A DNA stretch of 64,000 nucleotides from an uncultured Clostridia bacterium (GCA_934454525.1 CAKSFM010000012.1:28513-92512); one strand, 5' to 3'. Numbered from the stretch's first letter, positions 52,393-62,015 are shown. A program made the numbers and translations. The notes: generated by a model not told the origin, from the letters alone.

Positions 52393-53679
52393 ATGATGAA
52401 AGAATACGGACAGGGTACAAAATGCCTTCATGCAGGCTACGCTCCGTCAAACGGAGAACCGCGGCAGATCCCGATTATACAGAGCACGACATTTAAGTAT
52501 GACACAAGCGAGGATATGGGAAAGCTTTTTGACCTTGAGGCAAGCGGATATTTTTATTCGCGGCTGCAAAACCCCACAAATGATTATGTTGCCGCAAGAA
52601 TTGCCGCCCTTGAGGGCGGTACGGCAGCAATGCTCACTTCTTCGGGGCAGGCTGCAAATTTTTACAGCGTTTTTAACATTGTTTCATGCGGCGAACATGT
52701 TGTCGCTTCATCGGCTATTTACGGCGGAACATACAATCTTTTTGCCGTTACAATGAAGCGAATGGGAATTGATTTCACATTTGTTTCGCCCGACTGTTCT
52801 GAAGCTGAACTTAACGCTGCATTCCGCGAAAACACACGCGCCGTTTTCGGCGAAACAATTGCAAATCCTGCGCTTGATGTGCTTGACATTGAAAAATTTG
52901 CAAAAGCCGCACATGCGCACGGCGTTCCTCTTATTGTTGATAACACATTCGCAACGCCGATAAACTGCCGCCCGTTTGAATGGGGAGCTGATATTGTCAC
53001 TCATTCGACAACAAAATATATGGACGGTCACGCAAGCGCAATCGGCGGCTGCATTGTTGATTCCGGAAAATTTGACTGGATGGCAAATAAGGAACGTTTT
53101 CCCGGTCTGTGCACACCGGATGACAGCTATCACGGCGTTGTATATGCTGAAAAGTTCGGTAAAGAGGGCGCATATATAACGAAAGCAACCGTTCAGCTTA
53201 TGCGCGATTTCGGCTCGGTTCAGTCACCGCAGAGCGCATATCTGCTGAATCTCGGACTGGAAAGCCTTGAAGTAAGAATGAAGCGCCACTGCGAAAACGC
53301 ATACAAGACGGCGCAGTTCCTTAAAGCGCATAAAAACGTTACATGGGTTCGCTGCTGCGGACTTGAGGGGGATAAGGACTATGACCTCGGGAAAAAATAT
53401 CTTCCGGACGGGTCGTGCGGCGTTGTTTCGTTCGGAGTTAGGGGAGGAAGAAACGCAGCGGAAAAATTCATGAAAAATCTCCGCCTTGCTTCAATTGAAA
53501 CGCATGTTGCCGATTCAAAAACATGCTGCCTGCATCCGGCAAGCTCAACGCACCGCCAGATGAATGACGAAGAACTTAAAAATGCCGGCGTTTTGCCCGA
53601 TCTTATCCGCCTTTCATGCGGAATTGAAAACGCGGAGGATATAATCGAAGATCTTAAACAGGCGCTGGAAACCATATAA
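52393..53679 (+). CDS. metY: O-acetylhomoserine sulfhydrylase
   Basis: A 428-residue Cys/Met-metabolism PLP enzyme. The start GQGTKCLHAGY, the SSGQAANFYSVFN region and the PLP lysine Lys208 in HSTTKYMDGHASAIGG are typical. It forms homocysteine from O-acetylhomoserine and sulfide. The downstream gene is metA, whose Glu111 predicts the acetyl donor, so the two fit one pathway (direct sulfhydrylation). ATG 52393 or the next codon is the start, after GAAAGGAAG. No T-box or SAM riboswitch was seen ahead of it. Confidence 0.93.
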   Translation: MMKEYGQGTKCLHAGYAPSNGEPRQIPIIQSTTFKYDTSEDMGKLFDLEASGYFYSRLQNPTNDYVAARIAALEGGTAAMLTSSGQAANFYSVFNIVSCGEHVVASSAIYGGTYNLFAVTMKRMGIDFTFVSPDCSEAELNAAFRENTRAVFGETIANPALDVLDIEKFAKAAHAHGVPLIVDNTFATPINCRPFEWGADIVTHSTTKYMDGHASAIGGCIVDSGKFDWMANKERFPGLCTPDDSYHGVVYAEKFGKEGAYITKATVQLMRDFGSVQSPQSAYLLNLGLESLEVRMKRHCENAYKTAQFLKAHKNVTWVRCCGLEGDKDYDLGKKYLPDGSCGVVSFGVRGGRNAAEKFMKNLRLASIETHVADSKTCCLHPASSTHRQMNDEELKNAGVLPDLIRLSCGIENAEDIIEDLKQALETI

Positions 53680-53695
53680 TCCGGGAGGAATACAA

Positions 53696-54619
53696 ATGCC
53701 CATAAAAATACCCGATAAGCTGCCCGCAAAAAGGGTGCTTGAAAATGAAAATATATTTGTTATGGACGAACTTCGTGCCGGAATGCAGGATATTCGTCCG
53801 CTGAAAATCGGTATTCTTAATCTTATGCCGACAAAAATAACAACGGAAACTCAGCTTGCGCGCCTTTTGGGAAACACTCCGCTTCAGGTGGAAATTGAGC
53901 TTGTTCAGGTAAGCTCGCATAAGGCAAAAAATGTGTCAGAGGAGCATATGCTTGCGTTTTACAAAACTTTTGATGAAATCCGGAATAATAAATACGACGG
54001 GTTTGTAATCACCGGCGCACCGGTTGAACGGCTTTCGTTTGAAGAGGTTGATTACTGGGATGAGCTGTGCGAAATAATGGAATGGACAAAAACGCACGTT
54101 CACAGCACCTTTCATATCTGCTGGGGAGCACAGGCAGCGCTGTATTATCATTACGGAATAAAAAAATACGATTTGGATAAAAAACTTTCCGGAGTGTTCC
54201 GCCACAGGGTTGTATATAAAAATCCGATGCTGATGCGCGGCTTTGACGATGAGTTCATGGTGCCTCATTCGCGGCATACAACCGTAAGCCTTGAAGAAAT
54301 AAAAAAGGTTGAGCAGATAAAAATTCTTTCCTGCTCGGATGAAGCCGGTCTTTATGCCGCAGCAACGGACGGCGGACGGCAGATATTTATAACAGGTCAC
54401 TCGGAATATGACCGTGACACGCTGAAAAACGAATATTTGCGCGACCTTGCCGCAGGAATGAATCCCGAAATCCCGAAAAACTATTTTCCGGATGATGATC
54501 CGGAGCGCGAACCTGTTGTGACATGGCGCGGTCATGCAAATCTGATTTATTCAAACTGGCTGAACTATTTTGTTTATCAGAACACGCCTTACGACATTAC
54601 TAAAATCAAGGCTGAATAA
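53696..54619 (+). CDS. metA: Homoserine O-acetyltransferase (MetA family)
   Basis: A 307-residue MetA/HTS-family acyltransferase with catalytic Cys142 in HICWGAQAAL. The residue that sets donor choice is Glu111 in TGAPVERL; E. coli MetA has glycine there and uses succinyl-CoA, while Glu111 enzymes such as that of Bacillus cereus use acetyl-CoA. Hence homoserine O-acetyltransferase. It follows metY by 16 bases with GGGAGG before the ATG. Confidence 0.94.
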   Translation: MPIKIPDKLPAKRVLENENIFVMDELRAGMQDIRPLKIGILNLMPTKITTETQLARLLGNTPLQVEIELVQVSSHKAKNVSEEHMLAFYKTFDEIRNNKYDGFVITGAPVERLSFEEVDYWDELCEIMEWTKTHVHSTFHICWGAQAALYYHYGIKKYDLDKKLSGVFRHRVVYKNPMLMRGFDDEFMVPHSRHTTVSLEEIKKVEQIKILSCSDEAGLYAAATDGGRQIFITGHSEYDRDTLKNEYLRDLAAGMNPEIPKNYFPDDDPEREPVVTWRGHANLIYSNWLNYFVYQNTPYDITKIKAE

Positions 54620-54650
54620 AAAAGTTAAAACAAAATTTAAAAAATATGTG

Positions 54651-54679
54651 TTTACTAACCCCTGCTTTTATAGTATAAT
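54651..54679 (+). promoter_or_regulatory. hpf promoter
   Basis: -35 TTTACT (54651-54656), 17-bp spacer, -10 TATAAT (54674-54679), about 55 bases before the hpf start. Confidence 0.65.
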
Positions 54680-54732
54680 ATATTTAAGAAAAGAAAAAAT
54701 CTTTTCGGACAACAAATTAAGGAGGGGCACAT

Positions 54733-55260
54733 ATGAAGACCAACATTTATTTGAGAAAAACAGAGCTGAAAGACGAACAGGAGGAGATGCTTGTTAAAAA
54801 GATAGACAAGCTCGGTAAATTTTTCAATGATGACGCACAGGCGGATATTGTCGTAAGCGAACAGCGCGACAAAAAAATTGTCGAGGTGACGATCCGCACG
54901 ATTGATATGATATATCGCGCGGAGGAGCGCAATGATGAGGTTTATGACGCAGCCGATGAAGTTGTCGAAGCAATTTCGCGCCAGATAAGAAAAAACAAAA
55001 CGCGCCTTGCAAAGCAGCTTAAGGGCGGAGTTAAGCCGGAAGCATATCCGGGTGATGATAAAAAGGACGAAAAAGAAAGCGAAATCAAAATTGTCCGCGT
55101 TAAAAAGCATCATGTAAAACCTATGAGCGCTGAGGAAGCCGTTTTGCAGATGAATATGCTCGGACATGCATTCTTTGTATTTATAAATGCCGAAACAAAT
55201 GAAACGGACATTGTTTACCGCCGCAAGGACGGTAACTACGGTCTTATCGAAACGGACTGA
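54733..55260 (+). CDS. hpf: Ribosome hibernation promoting factor, long form
   Basis: A 175-residue long HPF: N-terminal beta-alpha ribosome-binding domain (about 1-100), a lysine/glutamate-rich linker, and the C-terminal dimerisation domain (VKPMSAEEAVLQMNMLGHAF; YRRKDGNYGLIE). Long HPF joins two 70S ribosomes into inactive 100S particles in stationary phase. The ATG at 54733 has AAGGAGGGG. The stop overlaps the next ATG (TGATG), coupling it to rnmV. Confidence 0.95.
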   Translation: MKTNIYLRKTELKDEQEEMLVKKIDKLGKFFNDDAQADIVVSEQRDKKIVEVTIRTIDMIYRAEERNDEVYDAADEVVEAISRQIRKNKTRLAKQLKGGVKPEAYPGDDKKDEKESEIKIVRVKKHHVKPMSAEEAVLQMNMLGHAFFVFINAETNETDIVYRRKDGNYGLIETD

Positions 55261-55835
55261 TGCTGCATATCGGTCTTGCAATAATCGTTGAAGGTAAATA
55301 TGACAAAATGAGAGTTGAGCGCGTGTGTGACGCACCCGTGTTTACAACGGAGGGTTTCCGCATATTTAAGGATGATGAAAAACGCAGTTTTCTGCGCAGA
55401 CTTGCATCATCATGCGGAATACTTGTGCTGACGGATTCCGACCGCGCCGGCTTTCTTATCAGAAATCACATAAAAGGAATTGTCGGAGAGGGAAAGGTTT
55501 ATCATGCATATATTCCCGAAATTGACGGAAAAGAAAGGCGCAAGAGCCGCCCGTCAAAGGAAGGGCATCTTGGCGTTGAGGGAATGGAGGACAAGCTCCT
55601 TGAAGATATTCTGAAAAAGTATACGGCGGATTATGAAAACCGTGATAAAATAACAAAGACCGACTTTTTTGAAGCCGGATTGTACGGCGGCGCAAACAGC
55701 GCCGCCGCGCGCATTGCTCTCTGCAAAAGGCTTTCCGTTCCGACAGGCATATCGGCAGACGCAATGATAGATGCAATTAATGCGCTTATAACAAAAGAAG
55801 AATTTTTTGAGATGGTGAAAAATGAGTATTCATGA
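55260..55835 (+). CDS. rnmV: Ribonuclease M5
   Basis: A 191-residue Toprim nuclease: LAIIVEGKYDKMRVERVCD and the acidic pair in LVLTDSDRAGFLIRNHIKG, followed by the family's C-terminal DUF4093 region. It matures the ends of 5S rRNA in Firmicutes. It is coupled to hpf upstream, and its end overlaps radC by 14 bases. The usual rsmA (ksgA) neighbour is absent. Confidence 0.92.
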   Translation: MLHIGLAIIVEGKYDKMRVERVCDAPVFTTEGFRIFKDDEKRSFLRRLASSCGILVLTDSDRAGFLIRNHIKGIVGEGKVYHAYIPEIDGKERRKSRPSKEGHLGVEGMEDKLLEDILKKYTADYENRDKITKTDFFEAGLYGGANSAAARIALCKRLSVPTGISADAMIDAINALITKEEFFEMVKNEYS

Positions 55836-56502
55836 CGGACACAGGGCAAGAGTTAAGGAAAGACTTTTGCGTGAAGGTTTGGCAGGATTTGCCGATCATG
55901 AGGTGCTTGAGCTTTTGCTTTTTTATGCGATTCCGCAAGGTGACACAAATCCCACGGCACATGCATTGCTCGACAGATTCGGAAGCCTGAAAAATGTTTT
56001 CGATGCAGATATTAAGGAGCTTAAAAGCACAAAGGGAATAGGTGATAATGCGGCAACGCTTATTAAACTGATTCCCGAAATCACGGGCGTTTATTCCTCG
56101 CTCGGTCTGCGTGACAGTTATATTATAAGAAACACTCAGGATGCCGGACTTTATGCCTGCGGCAAAATCGGCAGTTTGTCAAAAGAGGTGTTTTCTGTTA
56201 TATGCCTTGATTCAAAGCGCGCGGTTATTGCATTTGAAATTCTTGAACACGGAACGGTTTCCCAGGCGTCGGTTCACCCGCGCAAGGTTGTTGAATGTGC
56301 ACTCAGGTATAATTCCGCAGCCGTTATTTTAGCGCATAATCATCCGTCCGGCAATGCAACCGCATCCGAAAATGACAGACAGCTGACAAAGGAGCTTTGC
56401 CTGCTGCTTGACGGAATCGGAATAAATGTGCTTGATCATATCATAACAACTTCGGCACATTCATATACAAGTATGAGCGATCACGGCTTAATGCCGAATT
56501 AA
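55822..56502 (+). CDS. radC: RadC-family JAMM-domain protein
   Basis: A 226-residue protein with an N-terminal helix-hairpin-helix region (STKGIGDNAATLIKLI) and a C-terminal JAB/MPN domain. The metal-binding signature HNHPSGNATASENDRQ is followed by HIITTSAHSYTSMSDHGL. RadC proteins are conserved but their role remains unproven despite the name. The start at ATG 55822 lies inside the end of rnmV. Confidence 0.93.
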   Translation: MSIHDGHRARVKERLLREGLAGFADHEVLELLLFYAIPQGDTNPTAHALLDRFGSLKNVFDADIKELKSTKGIGDNAATLIKLIPEITGVYSSLGLRDSYIIRNTQDAGLYACGKIGSLSKEVFSVICLDSKRAVIAFEILEHGTVSQASVHPRKVVECALRYNSAAVILAHNHPSGNATASENDRQLTKELCLLLDGIGINVLDHIITTSAHSYTSMSDHGLMPN

Positions 56503-56526
56503 AAATATAGAAAGGATCGGATTTAT

Positions 56527-56964
56527 ATGACAATCGAAAAACTGCGCGCAGACATGATAGCGGCAATGAAAGCGAAAGACAAAGTCAGAAAAGACGTTGT
56601 TTCATCGCTGATTGCAGCTGTGAAAAAATGCGGGATTGACGCCGGAGTGCGTGAAAATATTCCCGAAGAAATGGTTGACAGCGTACTTTTGAAGGAGCTT
56701 AAAACGGCAAAGGAACAGCTTGATACCTGCCCGGCGGACAGAACGGAGCTTGTTGAAGAGTACAGAACAAATTACGAAATTATAAAAGAGTATGCCCCGG
56801 CGCAAATGGACGCGGCGGAAATCGAAGCTCTTTTGAAAGACAAATTTGCCGATGTTATCGCAACGAAAAATAAAGGAATGATAATGAAGACCGTTATGGC
56901 TGAGCTTAAAGGCAAGGCTGACGGAAAGCTTATCGGTCAGGTCGTTGCAAAGCTTTGCAACTAA
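56527..56964 (+). CDS. yqeY: YqeY / GatB-YqeY domain protein
   Basis: A 145-residue helical protein: MTIEKLRADMIAAMKAKDK at the start, YAPAQMDAAEIEALL in the middle and GKADGKLIGQVVAKL at the end, the YqeY pattern. It resembles the tRNA-binding C-terminal domain of GatB, and its own function is undefined. It lies 24 bases after radC with AAAGGATCGG upstream, and 15 bases before the CDF gene. Confidence 0.9.
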   Translation: MTIEKLRADMIAAMKAKDKVRKDVVSSLIAAVKKCGIDAGVRENIPEEMVDSVLLKELKTAKEQLDTCPADRTELVEEYRTNYEIIKEYAPAQMDAAEIEALLKDKFADVIATKNKGMIMKTVMAELKGKADGKLIGQVVAKLCN

Positions 56965-56979
56965 AAAGGATGGAAGCAG

Positions 56980-58143
56980 ATGATTTCATTACTGATAAAA
57001 TTATTTGCGTCCGATTCATCGCTGACGGCTGCGCAGAAGCGCAGCCGTTACGGGTTTATATGCGGGGGAGTCGGGATGCTTTTGAATACGCTGCTGTTTT
57101 TCTCAAAACTGGCAGTCGGAATGTTGAGCGGCTCTGTTTCAATAACCGCAGACGCTTTTAATAACTTATCCGATGCAGGCTCTTCCGCGGTAACGCTGTT
57201 CGGGTTTGTGTGGGCAGAAAGAAGAGCCGATAAGGAGCATCCGTTCGGGCATGGGAGAATTGAGTATATATCGGGGTTCGTTATATCCGCGGCAATCGTA
57301 CTGGTCGGTGCGGAGCTTCTCAGCTCCTCAGTAAAAAAACTGCTGAGTCCGGAAAAATTTATTTTTAATAAATATGTCGTAATCGTGCTTGCTCTTTCAA
57401 TTGCAGTAAAGCTATATATGGCGGTGTACAACACATCCTGCGGCAAAAAAATAAATTCACCGTCGCTCAGTGCGGCAGCCTCCGACAGTCTGAGTGATTG
57501 CATTGCAACCGGCGCGGTTCTTCTATCATCAGTGTTCATGCATTTCACAAATGTTCAGATAGACGGATTTGTCGGCGCAGCGGTTTCGGCACTTGTCATA
57601 CGGACGGGCATAAAATCGCTTATGGAAACGGCAAGTCCTCTGCTCGGAAGCGCTCCGGATGCGGAGCTTGTCGAAAAGATAGAGGCAGTCGTGCGTGAAA
57701 ATCCCGAAACAATCGGTATTCATGACCTTGTTGTTCACGATTACGGTCCCAACAAAATATTTGTGTCGCTTCATATGGAGGTTGACGGTTCAAAAAATCT
57801 GTTTCTCCTGCATGACGCGGTTGACCTTACCGAACGCGAAATTTCGCAGCAGCTCGGCTGTGAGGCTGTTATACATATGGATCCGATAGATTTAAGCAAT
57901 CCCGAGCGGCAGGAGCTTTACAAGAAGATTTCTGCCGCAGCGGCAAAGATTGCACCGGAGATTTCGATTCATGATTTCCGCATGGTTCCCGGTCCGACGC
58001 ACACAAATCTGATTTTTGATCTTGTTCTTCCGCCGACGCAGTATCAGTTCCGAAAAGAAACCGTCAGAAAGCTGCGTGAAGAAATCCGCAAAATTGACAG
58101 GAGCTATTTTGCAATTATAAAAACAGAAATGTCATACTGTTAA
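56980..58143 (+). CDS. Cation diffusion facilitator transporter
   Basis: A 387-residue CDF-family metal exporter with six transmembrane segments. Metal-site motifs are DAFNNLSDAGSS in helix 2 and SDSLSDCIAT in helix 5, with the conserved HPFGHGRIEYISG loop. The C-terminal cytoplasmic ZT-dimer domain (about 205-290) precedes an extra soluble region (to 387) that is longer than usual. It exchanges Zn, Mn or Fe for protons; the ion cannot be told from sequence by eye. Confidence 0.92.
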   Translation: MISLLIKLFASDSSLTAAQKRSRYGFICGGVGMLLNTLLFFSKLAVGMLSGSVSITADAFNNLSDAGSSAVTLFGFVWAERRADKEHPFGHGRIEYISGFVISAAIVLVGAELLSSSVKKLLSPEKFIFNKYVVIVLALSIAVKLYMAVYNTSCGKKINSPSLSAAASDSLSDCIATGAVLLSSVFMHFTNVQIDGFVGAAVSALVIRTGIKSLMETASPLLGSAPDAELVEKIEAVVRENPETIGIHDLVVHDYGPNKIFVSLHMEVDGSKNLFLLHDAVDLTEREISQQLGCEAVIHMDPIDLSNPERQELYKKISAAAAKIAPEISIHDFRMVPGPTHTNLIFDLVLPPTQYQFRKETVRKLREEIRKIDRSYFAIIKTEMSYC

Positions 58144-58145
58144 AA

Positions 58146-58389
58146 AGGGGATGTTAAAAAACTCCGGAACGCAAGAAAAGGAGAAAAAGCAGATATTACA
58201 GGCAGCATAGCTATTGTAATTCGCTTTTATTAAAGGTGGAAAAATCAAAAATTTGATTTTTCAAAGAATTACTCCTTTTCTTGCTATCAACAAACTTCGC
58301 CGCTCGGCGTACCTATGTACGCCGTCGGGTAACCCAAAGCTAGCGCTTTGGCTCAGTTTGTTAATTCCAGAGCTTTTTTCCTATCCCCT
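58146..58389. repeat. 244-bp structured intergenic element with imperfect terminal inverted repeats
   Basis: The ends match as inverse copies over about 24 bases: AGGGGATGTTAAAAAACTCC at 58146 and AGGGGATAGGAAAAAAGCTC read back from 58389. Inside are GCAAGAAAAGGAG (58171-58183) inverse to 58272-58284, and three hairpins at 58240-58261, 58305-58324 and 58334-58351. Parts recur at 11.68, 8.11 and 37.04 kb. No ORF is credible. It fills most of the 393-base gap between the CDF gene and ypeB; a CAGCCCCTTTTTT stretch follows at 58395. Confidence 0.65.
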
Positions 58390-58536
58390 TGAAACAGCCC
58401 CTTTTTTAAATACAGTAAATTTTTATCCGTTCGGCATCACCTTTTCGTAAAATATATTTTGTACATAGGTAGTATTCATTATTAATACGCCGTATATTTC
58501 CGAAAGGTTCGTGTTTTTACGAAAAAATTTTATTTA

Positions 58537-59862
58537 TTAAACCGCAAGCACACCGCCCGACGCTTCAAGCAGAATCTGCATATCCTCAACATCGCCGGTC
58601 TGCGTGTTCACAAAAACAAGAAAATGCTTGTCAGAAACCGTTCCGCGGATTTGGTAGCAAAATGCCTCTTTGCCGCTGTCAAGCGGAATGACCGCGAGCG
58701 ACACGGTGTCCGTCTTAAGCGATTTGCTTATTTTTGAAAGCGCGTCCTCGCGCGTGATTACTTTTTCGGGAATATCGCGGTAGCTGTGATTCATAATGTA
58801 TCCGCGCGATTCAAACCCCACAACTTTACCGTCGTCAAGCGAAACCTTAACCTTAACAAGGTCGGGATATACGATATACCCGTCCTGTGAATAAGCATAA
58901 TTTATAACAACGCTGCCGCTTTTGTTTTCATAGTAGCTTTCGCGCATATCGGAAAATCCGTTCTGCTCCAGGAATTCCGCGGCTTTTTTCTTTGCAGCGT
59001 CAATGCTGAGCTTTTCCTCGGACGGAGAGCAGTCATGCATAAGAAGCAGCAGCGCGCCGCCCCTTTTTGTAAATTCAACCGTTGAGCTTCCGTCGGAGAC
59101 ACTGTAGGCAGGAAGCTTTCCGCCGATTTCTTCAACGGTTTTCTTTTTGCCCTTAAGGAATTTTTCCGATAGTTTAAGTGCTGCATTTTTGTCTATTTCA
59201 GGTTTTCCGTCCGTAAAAACCGATTTTTTATCGGTAAGATGCTGCGAAAACGGTCCGTCATAGATAAGTGAGGGATAGTTGTGGAACTCCTCCTCCATTT
59301 CGTCAAAATCCTTGGCAAGCGCACTGCGGCTTCCCTGCGAAAGCTTTGCAAGGCGGCTTTTTTCATCGCTGAACGAAAGCTTTCCGTCATTTATATCAAT
59401 CAGCATGGAGTCGAGAGCCGATTTAAGGTCATGAGCATATCCGGTAAGCTTTTTAATATTTTCGGTTTCTTCCTCCGTAATCTCTTCACCGCGAAGCGAT
59501 TTCTGTGAAATATAACTTGCATAATCGCCGACCTGGGAAAGAAATTTCGCGGTTTTTTCGAGCTTTATGCTGTTTTCCGGCAAAAGCGCAAGATTTGCCT
59601 TTGCACCGCTTGCCTGCCGGGAAAGCTCCGATGAGAAGTATGCGGTCCGTACGGGATCGGTCACAAGCTGCCCCTTGAGCAGCGATATTTCTATATCGTC
59701 AACATACTCGGTAAGCTCGGAAAAAACGCGGTTGTATTCAACTTCTCTTTCGTATGACAGCTTCTGCGCCCGTGAATACTGCATAATTCCGAAAACCGCT
59801 ACAAGGCACAGCAAAACGGATAAAACGGCATACTGTTTTTTCTTTTTTATTGCATCACGCAC
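58537..59862 (-). CDS. ypeB: Germination protein YpeB
   Basis: A 441-residue protein with one N-terminal membrane helix (YAVLSVLLCLVAVFGIM) and C-terminal PepSY-type repeats (SLDDGKVVGFESRGYIMNH; FVNTQTGDVEDMQIL), the YpeB architecture. YpeB protects and localises the cortex-lytic enzyme SleB in dormant spores. I chose GTG 59862, six bases from GGGGTG, over GTG 59871. Unusually, sleB is not adjacent but lies about 50 kb away at 8.2 kb on the same strand. Confidence 0.9.
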   Translation of the reverse strand: MRDAIKKKKQYAVLSVLLCLVAVFGIMQYSRAQKLSYEREVEYNRVFSELTEYVDDIEISLLKGQLVTDPVRTAYFSSELSRQASGAKANLALLPENSIKLEKTAKFLSQVGDYASYISQKSLRGEEITEEETENIKKLTGYAHDLKSALDSMLIDINDGKLSFSDEKSRLAKLSQGSRSALAKDFDEMEEEFHNYPSLIYDGPFSQHLTDKKSVFTDGKPEIDKNAALKLSEKFLKGKKKTVEEIGGKLPAYSVSDGSSTVEFTKRGGALLLLMHDCSPSEEKLSIDAAKKKAAEFLEQNGFSDMRESYYENKSGSVVINYAYSQDGYIVYPDLVKVKVSLDDGKVVGFESRGYIMNHSYRDIPEKVITREDALSKISKSLKTDTVSLAVIPLDSGKEAFCYQIRGTVSDKHFLVFVNTQTGDVEDMQILLEASGGVLAV

Positions 59863-59946
59863 ATTTATCACCCCTATATATGTTAAAATCCGCAGAATTA
59901 TGAAAAATATTCGTCTAAATTTAATATATGAATTATACGATTTTTC

Positions 59947-59975
59947 TTGAAAAATTTCTTCTTATATTGTATAAT
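59947..59975 (+). promoter_or_regulatory. Promoter of the CapD-type gene
   Basis: -35 TTGAAA (59947-59952), 17-bp spacer, -10 TATAAT (59970-59975); start codon at 60008. Confidence 0.75.
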
Positions 59976-60007
59976 GTCTTTATGATACAATTGGAGGGAA
60001 TGTAGGC

Positions 60008-61924
60008 ATGGAATATATAAAGCAGTTTAAAAGCCGTGATATGTATCGCGTCTTGCTGATGATGCTTCTTGATGTAATTGTGATTGTTTTCTCGGTTTGG
60101 TTTACAAATGTTCTGAAAGAGAACGCATTTATTCCTTTCGGAGAAAGTTTTTTGAACATCAAGTTTCGTGAAACTCTGGTTTTGGTTTTGCTGGTTGTGG
60201 CGGCGCTGGTTCTTGCAAAGGCATATGTATTTTCATGGAGATACGCCGGTTTCCGCGAATATTCCGTAATTTACGTTGCGGCACTTCTCGGCACGGCTGC
60301 GTCTTTCTTTCTTTCAAATATATTACTGCGCGATGAAGCGTCATTTTCCGTTTCGGACTATGTTGTTATATATCTGATCTGTATATTCGGGTTTACAACG
60401 GAGCGTTTCGGAGGCAGTTTGCTCAGACTTCTCACAAGCAGGATCGCGAACAGCAAGGGCAACTCAAAAAAGCGCAGAATCATGGTTGTCGGCGCAGGTG
60501 ACACGGGATCTTCACTTATAAAAAGTATGAAAAAGGTAGGCAGTCTTTACCCGGTTGTTGCAATTGATGATGATCCGAAAAAACATGGAATGAGAGTGTG
60601 TGACGTGCCGGTTGTCGGCGGACGTGAGGAAATTGCGGCAGCAGCGAAAAAGTATCGGATAGAAGAAATTATTATTGCAATCCCGTCAGGCAAGGACTCG
60701 GAAAAAATCGGAATTGCCTCCATTTGCCGCAGCACGGGTCTTAAAACATCAACGGTTCCCTCTTTGTATGAACTTGCGAGCGGCAAGGCGAATGTTAATC
60801 AAATCCGCGAAGTAACTCCGCAGGAGCTTCTCGGGCGAAGCGAAAAGCTTATTGACGGAAATGATATTTTCGGTTACATAGAAGGCAAGGTTGTTATGGT
60901 AACGGGAGGCGGCGGAAGCATCGGCAGTGAACTGTGCCGCCAGATAACAAACTATAATCCGAGGATGCTTATTGTTTTTGATATATATGAAAATAATGCC
61001 TATGAGCTTCAGATGGAGCTGAAACGCCGTTTGCCGCAGCTTAAACTGGAGGTTCTTATCGGTTCGGTGCGTGACAGAAAGCGTCTTGAGGAGGTATTTT
61101 CGAAATATAACCCCAAGGTTGTTTTCCATGCTGCGGCGCATAAGCATGTTCCGCTTATGGAGGACAGTCCGAACGAGGCAATAAAAAATAATGTTTACGG
61201 TACATTTAATGTTGCCGATATGTGCGAAAAGTATGCGGCAGAGCGATTTGTTCTGATATCAACTGACAAGGCTGTAAATCCGACCAACGTTATGGGGGCA
61301 AGCAAACGGCTTGCGGAAATGGTTATGCAGCGCATGGCGCACAGACAAAAGAAAAGACAGGGGCGGAAAACAATTTATGCGGCTGTCCGTTTCGGCAACG
61401 TTCTCGGCAGCAACGGCAGCGTTATTCCGCTTTTCAAGCGGCAGATAAGGGAGGGCGGTCCCGTAACGGTGACGCATCCCGAAATAAACCGTTTCTTTAT
61501 GACAATTCCCGAAGCTGTGCAGCTTGTTATGCAGGCAGGTGCACTGGCAAACGGGGGTGAAATATTCATTCTTGATATGGGTGAACCTGTGAAAATCGTT
61601 GACCTGGCGCGTAATCTTATTGAGCTGAGCGGTTACAGACCGGATGTTGATATAAAAATTGAATTTTCCGGTTTAAGACCCGGAGAAAAAATGTACGAGG
61701 AGCTGCTTTTGGACAAACAGCGCCACACTGCAACAAAGCATGATAAAATATACGTTGAGCCGCCGATTGAGAATGATTCGGCGATTTTGTCTGAAATATA
61801 TGCTTTGCGCGGCAGGCTTTCGTGTGAAGTTCCGATTTACGATGAAATGATTAAATGGATGAACGAGCAGTTCGAATGGAACCCGTCTGGAAATCAGTAT
61901 GACGAAAAGATTACGCAGGAATAG
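60008..61924 (+). CDS. CapD/FlaA1-family nucleoside-diphosphate-sugar epimerase/dehydratase
   Basis: A 638-residue membrane enzyme: four transmembrane helices (about 15-140), a first Rossmann domain (MVVGAGDTGSSLIKSM, about 158-280) and a second catalytic SDR domain starting MVTGGGGSIGSELCRQI. The active-site region STDKAVNPTNVMGASKR has Met in place of the usual Tyr, as in large UDP-GlcNAc 4,6-dehydratases (PglF/WbpM type). SGLRPGEKMYEELL closes the domain. Likely makes a UDP-keto-deoxy-hexosamine for surface glycan or glycoprotein. No glycosyltransferases are adjacent. The ATG at 60008 has GGAGGG. Confidence 0.9.
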   Translation: MEYIKQFKSRDMYRVLLMMLLDVIVIVFSVWFTNVLKENAFIPFGESFLNIKFRETLVLVLLVVAALVLAKAYVFSWRYAGFREYSVIYVAALLGTAASFFLSNILLRDEASFSVSDYVVIYLICIFGFTTERFGGSLLRLLTSRIANSKGNSKKRRIMVVGAGDTGSSLIKSMKKVGSLYPVVAIDDDPKKHGMRVCDVPVVGGREEIAAAAKKYRIEEIIIAIPSGKDSEKIGIASICRSTGLKTSTVPSLYELASGKANVNQIREVTPQELLGRSEKLIDGNDIFGYIEGKVVMVTGGGGSIGSELCRQITNYNPRMLIVFDIYENNAYELQMELKRRLPQLKLEVLIGSVRDRKRLEEVFSKYNPKVVFHAAAHKHVPLMEDSPNEAIKNNVYGTFNVADMCEKYAAERFVLISTDKAVNPTNVMGASKRLAEMVMQRMAHRQKKRQGRKTIYAAVRFGNVLGSNGSVIPLFKRQIREGGPVTVTHPEINRFFMTIPEAVQLVMQAGALANGGEIFILDMGEPVKIVDLARNLIELSGYRPDVDIKIEFSGLRPGEKMYEELLLDKQRHTATKHDKIYVEPPIENDSAILSEIYALRGRLSCEVPIYDEMIKWMNEQFEWNPSGNQYDEKITQE

Positions 61925-62015
61925 CTTTTGTATTGAAAAAGCGGCTGCAAAGAGCCGGAAAATCAATAAATATTAAAAAATTGTTAAAAAAATTTAAAAA
62001 ATATTACCAAAACAC

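Noticed and set aside
58144..58536. Riboswitch or small RNA of known class in the gap before ypeB
   Set aside because: Multiple hairpins are present but no conserved core of a known riboswitch, 6S, SRP or tmRNA could be seen.
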